Origin: Parietaria judaica | Lineage: Eukaryota; Streptophyta; Magnoliopsida; Rosales; Urticaceae | NCBI GenBank assembly: GCA_954871525.1 | Contig: CATOZS010000010.1 | Coordinates: forward strand, 868,001 to 932,000 | DNA: 64,000 nucleotides | Direction: 5' to 3' | Part shown: piece by piece, positions 39,110-50,303 of the stretch | How the letters are laid out: each line of letters opens with the position of its first letter | Position numbering within the stretch: the stretch's first letter is position 1 | Position numbers and translations under genes: made by a program | Notes under the pieces: model-generated | What the model saw: only the letters and a program-made list of their open reading frames with translations | The model's database searches: none | What the model was told of the DNA's origin: nothing

Positions 39110-41275
39110 CGTTCTTGATGAAATTTGAGTTGCTAGACCTTTGTTAGGGTGGTATTGTTATAAATTGGATTATTTTTGGCATTAAAAGTTTTTGGACTTC
39201 TCTTTAAACCCACTTTCAACAATTAATGCGTGCTCCAAAAAAAAACTAAGTCTTTTTCCCATTTTACGCGAAAGAACCCTAATTAAAAGATATTTTAAAC
39301 AAAAAATGAACTTCTAAATGCTTAAAAATGTGTAATTGTATCACATTTACTTATTTTAATCCCTAAATAGCGAAGCTCTTTCTCGTAGTTTCTATATGAA
39401 GCCGTTAATGGGTTAAAATCTTTACCGAAAAGTGTTAAAAGTTGGTTTTCTTGCGAGAGCAAATACGATCCATTCTTGATGAAATTTGAGTTGCTAGACT
39501 GTCGTTAGGGTGGTATTCTTATAAATTGGGTTAGTTTTGGCATTAAAAGTTTTTGGAGCTCTCTTTAAACCCACTTTCAACAATTAATGCGTGCTCCAAA
39601 AAAAAAAACAGTCTTTTTCCCATTTTACGTGAAAGAACCCTAATTAAAAGAGATTTTAAACAAAAAATGAACTTCTAAATGCTTAAAAATGTGTAATTGT
39701 ATCACATTTACTTATTTTAATCCCTAAATAGCGAAGCACTTTCTCGTAGTTTCTATATGAAGCCGTTAATGGGTTAAAATCTTTACCAAAAAGTGTTAAA
39801 AGTTGGTTTTCTTGCGAGAGCAAATACGATCCGTTCTTGATGAAATTTGAGTTGCTAGACCTTCGTTAGGGTGGTATTGTTATAAATTGGGTTAGTTTTG
39901 GCATTAAAAGTTTTTGGAGCTCTCTTTAAACCCACTTTCAACAATTAATGCGTGCTCCAAAAAAAAACAGAGTCTTTTTCCCATTTTACGCGAAAGAACC
40001 CTAATTAAAAGAGATTTTAACCAAAAAATGAACTTCTAAATGCTTAAAAATGTGTAATTGTATCACATTTACTTATTTTAATCCCTAAATAGCGAAGCAC
40101 TTTCTCGTAGTTTCTATATGAAGCCGTTAATGGGTTAAAATCTTTACCGAAAAGTGTTAAAAGTTGGTTTTCTTGCGAGAGCAAATACGATCCATTCTTG
40201 ATGAAATTTGAGTTGCTAGACTGTCGTTAGGGTGGTATTCTTATAAATTGGGTTAGTTTTGGCATTAAAAGTTTTTGGAGCTCTCTTTAAACCCACTTTC
40301 AACAATTAATGCGTGCTCCAAAAAAAAAACAGTCTTTTTCCCATTTTACGTGAAAGAACCCAAATTAAAAGAGATTTTAAACAAAAAATGAACTTCTAAA
40401 TGCTTAAAAATGTGTAATTGTATCACATTTACTTATTTTAATCCCTAAATAGCGAAGCACTTTCTCGTACTTTCTATATGAAGCCGTTAATGGGTTAAAA
40501 TCTTTACCGAAAAGTGTTAAAAGTTGGTTTTCTTGCGAGAGCAAATACGATCCGTTCTTGATGAAATTTGAGTTGCTAGACCTTTGTTAGGGTGGTATTG
40601 TTATAAATTGGGTTAGTTTTGGCATTGAAAGTTTTTGGACCTCTCTTTAAACCCACTTTCAACAATTAATGCGTGCTCCAAAAAAAAAACAGAGTCTTTT
40701 TCCCATTTTACGCGAAAGAACCCTAATTAAAAGATATTTTAAACAAAAAATGAACTTCCAACTGCTTAATAATGTGTAATCATATCACATTTACTTATTT
40801 TAATCCCGAAATAGCGAAGCAGTTTCTCGTAGTTTCTACATGAAGCCGTTAATGGGTTAAATTTTTTTCTGAAAAGTGTTAAGAATTGGTTTTCTTGCGA
40901 GAGAAAATACGATCCCTTCTTGATGAAATTTGAGTTGCTAGACCTTCGTTAGGGTGGTATTGTTATAAATTGGGTTAGTTTTGGCATTAAAAGTTTTTGG
41001 AGCTCTCTTTAAACCCACTTTCAACAATTAATGCGTGCTCCAAAAAAAAAAACAGTCTTTTTCCCATTTTACGTGAAAGAACCCTAATTAAAAGAGATTT
41101 TAAACAAAAAATAAACTTCTAAATGCTTAAAAATGTGTAATTGTATCACATTTACTTATTTTAATCCCTAAATAGCGAAGCACTTTCTCGTAGTTTCTAT
41201 ATGAAGCCGTTAATGGGTTAGAATCTTTACCGAAAAGTGTTAGAAGTTGGTTTTCTTGCGAGAGCAAATACGATC
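39110..41275. repeat. W-region six-unit higher-order repeat, copy 2 (2,166 bp)
   Basis: Unit starts are 39110, 39471 (W), 39832, 40193 (W), 40553 and 40915. Every private marker of copy 1 recurs about 2,168 bp downstream; the visible differences are one-base poly(A) changes and AAAAAATAAACTTC near 41,107. Such near-identity over 2 kb points to a recent duplication, or to an assembly artefact if reads did not span it. Confidence 0.9.
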
Positions 41276-43799
41276 CGTTCTTGATGAAATTTGAGTTGAT
41301 AGACCTTCGTTAGGGTGGTATTGTTATAAATTGGGTTAGTTTTGGCATTAAAAGTTTTTGGAGCTCTCTTTAAACCCACTTTCAACAATTAATGCGTGCT
41401 CCAAAAAAAACAGAGTCTTTTTCCCATTTTACGCGAAAGAACCCTAATTAAAAGAGATTTTAACCAAAAAATGAACTTCTAAATGCTTAAAAATGTGTAA
41501 TTGTTTCACATTTACTTATTTTAATCCCTAAATAGCGAAGCACTTTCTCGTAGTTTCTATAATAAGCCGTTAATGGGTTAGAATCTTTACCGAAAAGTGT
41601 TAGAAGTTGGTTTTCTTGCGAGAGCAAATACGATCCGTTCTTGATGAAATTTGAGTTGCTAGACCTTTGTTAGGGTGGTATTGTTATAAATTGGGTTATT
41701 TTTGGCATTAAAAGTTTTTGGACTTCTCTTTAAACCCACTTTCAACAATTAATGCGTGCTCCAAAAAAAAACTAAGTCTTTTTCCCATTTTACGCGAAAG
41801 AACCCTAATTAAAAGATATTTTAAACAAAAAATGAACTTCTAAATGCTTAAAAATGTGTAATTGTATCACATTTACTTATTTTAATCCCTAAATAGCGAA
41901 GCACTTTCTCGTAGTTTCTATATGAAGCCGTTAATGGGTTAAAATCTTTACCGAAAAGTGTTAAAAGTTGGTTTTCTTGCGAGAGCAAATACGATCCATT
42001 CTTGATGAAATTTGAGTTGCTAGACTGTCGTTAGGGTGGTATTCTTATAAATTGGGTTAGTTTTGGCATTAAAAGTTTTTGGAGCTCTCTTTAAACCCAC
42101 TTTCAACAATTAATGCGTGCTCCAAAAAAAAAAACAGTCTTTTTCCCATTTTACGTGAAAGAACCCTAATTAAAAGAGATTTTAAACAAAAAATGAACTT
42201 CTAAATGCTTAAAAATGTGTAATTGTATCACATTTACTTATTTTAATCCCTAAATAGCGAAGCACTTTCTCGTAGTTTCTATATGAAGCCGTTAATGGGT
42301 TAAAATCTTTACCAAAAAGTGTTAAAAGTTGGTTTTCTTGCGAGAGCAAATACGATCCGTTCTTGATGAAATTTGTGTTGCTAGACCTTCGTTAGGGTGG
42401 TATTGTTATAAATTGGGTTAGTTTTGGCATTAAAAGTTTTTGGAGCTCTCTTTAAACCCACTTTCAACAATTAATGCGTGCTCCAAAAAAAAACAGAGTC
42501 TTTTTCCCATTTTACGCGAAAGAACCCTAATTAAAAGAGATTTTAACCAAAAAATGAACTTCTAAATGCTTAAAAATGTGTAATTGTATCACATTTACTT
42601 AGTTTAATCCCTAAATAGCGAAGCACTTTCTCGTAGTTTCTATATGAAGCCGTTAATGGGTTAAAATCTTTACCGAAAAGTGTTAGAAGTTGGTTTTCTT
42701 GCGAGCAAATACGATCCGTTCTTTATGAAATTTGAGTTGCTAGACCTTTGTTAGGGTGGTATTGTTATAAATTGGGTTATTTTTGGCATTAAAAGTTTTT
42801 GGACTTCTCTTTAAACCCACTTTCAACAATTAATGCGTGCTCCAAAAAAAAACTAAGTCTTTTTCCCATTTTACGCGAAAGAACCCTAATTAAAAGATAT
42901 TTTAAACAAAAAATGAACTTCTAAATGCTTAAAAATGTGTAATTGTATCACATTTACTTATTTTAATCCCTAAATAGCGAAGCACTTTCTCGTAGTTTCT
43001 ATATGAAGCCGTTAATGGGTTAAAATCTTTACCGAAAAGTGTTAAAAGTTGGTTTTCTTGCGAGAGCAAATACGATCCATTCTTGATGAAATTTGAGTTG
43101 CTAGACTGTCGTTAGGGTGGTATTCTTATAAATTGGGTTAGTTTTGGCATTAAAAGTTTTTGGAGCTCTCTTTAAACCCACTTTCAACAATTAATGCGTG
43201 CTCCAAAAAAAAAAACAGTCTTTTTCCCATTTTACGTGAAAGAACCCTAATTAAAAGAGATTTTAAACAAAAAATGAACTTCTAAATGCTTTAAAATGTG
43301 TAATTGTATCACATTTACTTATTTTAATCCCTAAATAGCGAAGCACTTTCTCGTAGTTTCTATATGAAGCCGTTAATGGGTTAGAATCTTTACCGAAAAG
43401 TGTTAGAAGTTGGTTTTCTTGCGAGAGCAAATACGATCCGTTCTTGATAAATTTGAGTTGCTAGACCTTTGTTAGGGTGGTATTGTTATAAATTGGGTTA
43501 TTTTTGTCATTAAAAGTTTTTGGACTTCTCTTTAAACCCACTTTCAACAATTAATGCGTGCTCCAAAAAAAAAACTAAGTCTTTTTCCCATTTTACGCGA
43601 AAGAACCCTAATTAAAAGATATTTTAAACAAAAAATGAACTTCCAACTGCTTAATAATGTGTAATCATATCACATTTACTTATTTTAATCCCGAAATAGC
43701 GAAGCACTTTCTCGTAGTTTCTACATGAAGCCGTTAATGGGTTAAATTTTTTTCTGAAAAGTGTTAAGAATTGGTTTTCTTGCGAGAGAAAATACGATC
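41276..43799. repeat. Mixed W-region units, right part
   Basis: Units start at 41276, 41636, 41997 (W), 42358, 42717, 43078 (W) and 43439. The unit at 41276 begins with TTGATAGACC and has TTTCTATAATAAGCC at its end region of the next unit. The unit at 42358 is 359 bp because the joint reads CTTGCGAGCAAATACG, losing two bases of GAGAGC. The unit at 43439 is chimeric: left half with GGTTATTTTTGTC, GGACTTC and AACTAAG, right half with TTCCAACTGC, TAATCATATC, CTACATGAAG and TTAAATTTTTTTCTG as in the units at 38387 and 40553. Confidence 0.83.
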
Positions 43800-45605
43800 C
43801 CTTCTTGATGAAATTTGAGTTGCTAGACCTTCGTTAGGGTGGTATTGTTATAAATTGGGTTAGTTTTGGCATTAAAAGTTTTTGGAGCTCTCTTTAAACC
43901 CACTTTCAACAATTAATGCGTGCTTAAAAAAAAAAACAGAGTCTTTTTCCCATTTTACGCGAAAGAACCCTAATTAAAAGATATTTTAAACAAAAAATGA
44001 ACTTCCAAATGCTTAATAATGTGTAATTGTATCACATTTACTTATTTTAATCCCTAAATAGCGAAGCACTTTCTCGTAGTTTCTATATGAAGCCGTTAAT
44101 GGGTTAAAATCTTTACCGAAAAGTGTTAAAAGTTGGTTTTCTTGCGAGGGCAAATACGATCCGTTCTTGATGAAATTTGAGTTGCTAGACCTTCTTTAGG
44201 GTGGTATTGTTATAAATTGGGTTAGTTTTGGCATTAAAAGTTTTTGGACCTCTCTTTAAACCCACTTTCAACAATTAATGCGTGCTCCAAAAAAAAAAGA
44301 GTATTTTTCCCATTTTACGCGAAAGAACCCTAATTAAAAGATATTTAAAAAAAATGAACTTCCAAATGCTTAATAATGTGTAATTGTATCAAATTTACTT
44401 ATTTTAATCCCAAAATAGCGAAGCAGTTTCTCGTAGTTTCTATATGAAGCCGTTAATGGGTTAAAATCTTTTTCGAAAAGTGTTAAAAATTGGTTTTCTT
44501 ACGAGAGAAAATATGATCCCTTCTTGATGAAATTTGAGTTGCTAGACCTTCGTTAGGGTCGTATTTTATAGATTGGGTTAGTTTTGGCAGTAAAAGTTTT
44601 TGGAGCTCTCTTTAAACCCACTTTCAACAATTAGTGCGTGCTCCAAAAAAAAAAAACAGAGTCTTTTTCCCATTTTACGCGAAAGAACCCTAATTAAAAG
44701 ATATTTTAAACAAAAAATGAACTTCCAAATGCTTAATAATGTGTAATTGTATCACATTTACTTATTTTAATCCCTAAATAGCGAAGCACTTTCTCGTAGT
44801 TTCTATATGAAGCCGATAATGGGTAAAATATTTACTGAAAAGTGTTAAAAGTTGGTTTTCTTGCGAGAGCAAATACGATCCGTTCTTGATGAAATTTGAG
44901 TTGCTAGACCTTCGTTAGGGTGGTATTGTTATAAATTGGGTTAGTTTTGGCATTGAAAGTTTTTGGACCTCTCTTTAAACCCACTTTCTACAATTAATGC
45001 GTGCTCCAAAAAAAAACAGAGTCTTTTTCCCTTTTTACGCGAAAGAACCCTAATTAAAAGATATTTTAAACAAAAAATGAACTTCCAAATGCTTAATAAT
45101 GTGTAATTGTATCACATTTACTTATTTTAATCCCTAAATAGCGAAGCACTTTTTCGTAGTTTCTATATGAAGCCGTTAATGGGTTAAAATCTTTACCGAA
45201 GAGTGTTAAAAATTGGTTTTCTTGCGAGAGAAAATACGATCCGTTCTTGATTAAATTTGAGTTGCTAGACCTTCGTTAGGGTGGTATTGTTATAAATTGG
45301 GTTAGTTTTGGCATTAAAAGTTTTTGGAGCTCTCTTTAAACCCATTTTCAACAATTAGTGCGTGCTCCAAAAAAAACAAACAGAGTCTTTTTCCCATTTT
45401 ACGCGAAAGAACCCTAATTAAAAGATATTTTAAACAAAAAATGAACTTCCAAATGCTTAATAATGTGTAATTGTATCACATTTACTTATTTTAATCCCTA
45501 AATAGCGAAGCACTTTCTCGTAGTTTCTATATGAAGCCGTTAATGGGTTAAAATCTTTACCGAAAAGTGTTAAAAGTTGGTTTTCTTGCGAGAGCAAATA
45601 CGATC
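43800..45605. repeat. Mixed family A units without clear higher-order period
   Basis: Units start at 43800, 44162, 44519, 44881 and 45242. The unit at 44162 is the shortest family A unit (357 bp): AGATATTTAAAAAAAATG replaces AGATATTTTAAACAAAAAATG, and it carries ATCAAATTTACTT and AATCCCAAAATAGC. The unit at 44519 starts CCTTCTTG with TTAGGGTCGTATTTTATAG and AATTAGTGCG. Variation between neighbours is higher than in the regular higher-order blocks, which suggests this stretch is older or less often homogenised. Confidence 0.8.
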
Positions 45606-47047
45606 CGTTCTTGATGAAATTTGAGTTGCTAGACCTTCGTTAGGGTGGTATTGTTATAAATTGGGTTAGTTTTGGCATTGAAAGTTTTTGGACCTCTCTT
45701 TAAACCCACTTTCAACAATTAATGCGTGCTCCAAAAAAAAACAGAGTCTTTTTCCCATTTTACGCGAAAGAACCCTAATTAAAAGATATTTTAAATAAAA
45801 AATGAACTTCCAAATGCTTAATAATGTGTAATTGTATCATATTTACCTATTTAAGTCCCTAAATAGCGAATCACTATCTCGTAGTTTGTTTGTGAAGCCG
45901 TTAATGGGTTAAAATCTTTACCGAAAAGTGTTAAAATTGGTATTCTTGTGAGAGCAAATACGATCCATTCTTGATGAAATTTGAGTTGCTAGACCTTCGT
46001 TAGGGTGGTATTGTTATAAATTGGGTTAGTTTTGGCATGAAAAGTTTTTGGAGCTCTCTTTAAACCCAGTTTCAACAATTAATGCGTGCTCCAAAAAAAA
46101 ACAGAGTCTTTTTCCCATTTTACGCGAAAGAACCCTAATTAAACGATATTTTAAACAAAAAATGAACTTCCAAATGCTTAATAATGTGTAATTGTATCAC
46201 ATTTACTTATTTTAATCCCTAAATAGCGAAGCACTTTCTCGTAGTTTCTATATGAAGCCGTTAATGGGTTAAAATCTTTACCGAAAAGTGTTAAAAGTTG
46301 GTTTTCTTGCGAGAGCAAATACGATCCGTTCTTGATGAAATTTGAGTTGCTAGACCTTCGTTAGGGTGGTATTGTTATAAATTGGGTTAGTTTTGGCATT
46401 GAAAGTTTTTGGACCTCTCTTTAAACCCACTTTCAACAATTAATGCGTGCTCCAAAAAAAAAACAGAGTCTTTTTCCCATTTTACGCGAAAGAACCCTAA
46501 TTAAAAGATATTTTAAATAAAAAATGAACTTCCAAATGCTTAATAATGTGTAATTGTATCATATTTACCTATTTAAGTCCCTAAATAGCGAATCACTATC
46601 TCGTAGTTTGTTTGTGAAGCCGTTAATGGGTTAAAATCTTTACCGAAAAGTGTTAAAATTGGTATTCTTGTGAGAGCAAATACGATCCATTCTTGATGAA
46701 ATTTGAGTTGCTAGACCTTCGTTAGGGTGGTATTGTTATAAATTGGGTTAGTTTTGGCATGAAAAGTTTTTGGAGCTCTCTTTAAACCCAGTTTCAACAA
46801 TTAATGCGTGCTCCAAAAAAAACAGAGTCTTTTTCCCATTTTACGCGAAAGAACCCTAATTAAACGATATTTTAAACAAAAAATGAACTTCCAAATGCTT
46901 AATAATGTGTAATTGTATCACATTTACTTATTTTAATCCCTAAATAGCGAAGCAGTTTCTCGTAGTTTCTATATGAAGCCGTTAATGGGTTAAAATCTTT
47001 ACCGAAGAGTGTTAAAAATTGGTTTTCTTGCGAGAGAAAATACGATC
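45606..47047. repeat. Two-unit higher-order repeat, two copies (721 bp)
   Basis: Copy 1 is 45606-46326 (units 45606 and 45966); copy 2 is 46327-47047 (units 46327 and 46688). Shared markers are GAAAGTTTTTGGACCTC with TTTTAAATAAAAAATG, ATTTACCTATTTAAGTCCC, AGTTTGTTTGTGAAGCC, then CCATTCTTG with GGCATGAAAAG and CCCAGTTTC and TTAAACGAT. The second unit of copy 2 changes to GCAGTTTC and GAAGAGTGTTAAAAATTGG near its end. The CCATTCTTG start here lacks the GACTGTCG and ATTCTTAT of the W subtype, so it is not a W unit. Confidence 0.87.
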
Positions 47048-50000
47048 CGTTCTTGATGAAATTTGAGTTGCTAGACCTTCGTTAGGGTGGTATTGTTATA
47101 AATTGGGTTAGTTTTGGCATTAAAAGTTTTTGGAGCTCTCTTTAAACCCACTTTCAACAATTAATGCGTGATCCAAAAAAAAAACAGAGTCTTTTTCCCA
47201 TTTTACGCGAAAGAACCCTAATTAAATGATATTTTAAACAAAAAATGAACTTCCAAATGCTTAATAATGTGTAATTGTATCACATTTACTTATTTTAATC
47301 CCTAAATAGCGAAGCACTTTCTCGTAGTTTCTATATGAAGCCGTTAATGGGTTAAAATCTTTACCGAAAAGTGTTAAAAGTTGGTTTTCTTGCGAGAGCA
47401 AATACGATACGTTCTTGATGAAATTTGAGTTGCTAGACCTTCGTTAGGGTGGTATTGTTATAAATTGGGTTAGTTTTGGCATTAAAAGTTTTTGGAACTC
47501 TCTTTAAACCCACTTTCAACAATTAATGCGTGCTCCAAAAAAAATAGAGTCTTTTTCCCATTTTACGCGAAAGAACCCTAATTAAAAGATAGTTAAAAAA
47601 AAATGAACTTCCAAATTCTTAATAATGTCTAATTGTATCAAATTTACTTATTTTAATCCCAAAATAGCGAAGCAGTTTCTCGTAGTTTCTATATGAAGCC
47701 GTTAATGGGTTAAAATCTTTTCCGAAAAGTGTTAAAAATTGGTTTTCTTGCGAGAGAAAATACGATCCCTTCTTGATGAAATTTGAGTTGCTAGACCTTC
47801 GTTAGGGTGGTATTGTTATAAATTGGGTTAGTTTTGGCATTAAAAGTTTTTGGAGCTCTCTTTAAACCCACTTTCAACAATTAGTGCGTGCTCCAAAAAA
47901 AAAACAGAGTCTTTTTCCCATTTTACGCGAAAGAACCCTAATTAAAAGATATTTTAAACAAAAAATGAACTTCCAAATGCTTAATAATGTGTAATTGTAT
48001 CACATTTACTTATTTTAATCCCTAAATAGCGAAGCACTTTCTCAAAGTTTCTATATGAAGCCGTTAATGGGTTAAAATCTTTACCGAAGAGTGTTAAAAA
48101 TTGGTTTTCTTGCGAGAGAAAATACGATCCGTTCTTGATGAAATTTGAGTTGCTAGACCTTCGTTAGGGTGGTATTTTTATAAATTGGGTTAGTTTTGGC
48201 ATTAAAAGTTTTTGGAGCTCTCTTTAAACCCACTTTCAACAATTAGTGCGTGGTCCAAAAAAAAAATAGAGTCTTTTTCCCATTTTACGCGAAAGAACCC
48301 TAATTAAAAGATATTTTAAACAAAGAATGAACTTCCAAATGCTTAATAATGTGTAATTGTATCACATTTACTTATTTTAATCCCTAAATAGCGAAGCACT
48401 TTCTCGTAGTTTCTATATGAAGCCGTTAATGGGTTAAAATCTTTACCGAAAAGTGTTAAAAGTTGGTTTTCTTGCGAGAGAAAATACGATCCCTTCTTGA
48501 TGAAATTTGAGTTGCTAGACCTTCGTTAGGGTGGTATTGTTATAAATTGGGTTAGTTTTGGCATTAAAAGTTTTTGGAGCTCTCTTTAAACCCACTTTCA
48601 ACAATTAGTGCGTGGTCCAAAAAAAAAAAACAGAGTCTTTTTCCCATTTTACGCGAAAGAACCCTAATTAAAAGATATTTTAAACAAAAAATGAACTTTC
48701 AAATGCTTAATAATGTGTAATTGTATCACATTTACTTATTTTAATCCCTAAATAGCGAAGCACTTTCTCGTAGTTTCTATATGAAGCCGTTAATGGGTAA
48801 AATCTTTACCGAAAAGTGTTAAAAGTTGGTTTTCTTGCGAGAGCAAATACGATCCGTTCTTGATGAAATTTGAGTTGCTAGACCTTCGTTAGGGTGGTAT
48901 TTTTATAAAATGGGTTAGTTTTGGCATTAAAAGTTTTTGGACCTCTCTTTAAACCCACTTTCAACAATTAGTGCGTGGTCCAAAAAAAAACAGAGTCTTT
49001 TTCCCATTTTACGCGAAAGAACCCTAATTAAAAGATATTTTAAACAAAGAATGAACTTCCAAATGCTTAATAATGTGTAATTGTATCACATTTACTTATT
49101 TTAATCCCTAAATAGCGAAGCGCTTTCTCGTAGTTTCTATATGAAGCCGTTAATGGGTTAAAATCTTTACCGAAAAGTGTTAAAAGTTGGTTTTCTTGCG
49201 AGAGAAAATACGATCCGTTCTTGATGAAATTCGAGTTGCTAGACCTTCGTTAGGGTGGTATTGTTATAAATTGGGTTAGTTTTGGCATTGAAAGTTTTTG
49301 GACCTCTCTTTAAACCCACTTTCTACAATTAATGCGTGCTCCAAAAAAAAAACAGTCTTTTTCCCATTTTACGAGAAAGAACCCTAATTAAAAGATATTT
49401 TTTTAAAAAAAAGAACTTTCAAATGCTTAATAATGTGTAATTGTATCAAATTTACTTATTTTAATCCCAAAATAGCGAAGCAGTTTCTCGTAGTTTCTAT
49501 ATGAAGCCGTTAATGGGTTAAAATCTTTTCCGAAAAGTGTTAAAAATTGGTTTTCTTGCGAGAGAAAATACGATCCCTTCTTGATGAAATTTGAGTTCCT
49601 AGACCTTCGTTAGGGTGGTATTGTTATAAATTGGGTTAGTTTTGGCATTAAAAGTTTTTGGAGCTCTCTTTAAACCCACTTTCAACAATTAGTGCGTGGT
49701 CCAAAAAAAAAAAACAGAGTCTTTTTCCCATTTTACGCGAAAGAACCCTAATTAAAAGATATTTTAAACAAAAAATGAACTTTCAAATGCTTAATAATGT
49801 GTAATTGTATCACATTTACTTATTTTAATCCCTAAATAGCGAAGCACTTTCTCGTAGTTTCTATATGAAGCCGTTAATGGGTAAAATCTTTACCGAAAAG
49901 TGTTAAAAGTTGGTTTTCTTGCGAGAGCAAATACGATCCGTTCTTGATGAAATTTGAGTTGCTAGACCTTCGATAGGGTGGTATTGTTATAAAATGGGTT

Positions 50001-50303
50001 AGTTTTGGCATTCAAAGTTTTTGGACCTCTCTTTAAACCCACTTTCAACAATTAATGCGTGCTCCATAAAAAAAAAAACAGAGTCTTTTTCCCATTTTAC
50101 GCGAAAGAACCCTAATTAAAAGATATTTTAAACAAAAAATGAACTTCCAAATGCTTAATAATGTGTAATTGTATCACATTTACTTATTTTAATCCCTAAA
50201 TAGCGAAGCACTTTCTCGTAGTTTCTATATGAAGCCGTTAATGGGTTAAAATCTTTACCGAAGAGTGTTAAAAATTGGTTTTCTTGCGAGAGAAAATATG
50301 ATC
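47048..50303. repeat. Mixed family A units with TTAGTGCG and F-type variants
   Basis: Units start at 47048, 47410, 47768, 48130, 48492, 48855, 49216, 49576 and 49939. Several share CAATTAGTGCGTG in place of CAATTAATGCGTG, and GGTCC in place of CTCC (48,250; 48,613; 48,978; 49,699), which is also the family B base. Units 47410 and 49216 are of the F subtype (ATCAAATTTACTT, AATCCCAAAATAGC, a shortened or T-rich AGATATT region, AAATCTTTTCCG), each followed by a unit starting CCTTCTTG. The pair 48492/48855 and the pair 49576/49939 are similar. No strict period was found. Confidence 0.8.
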
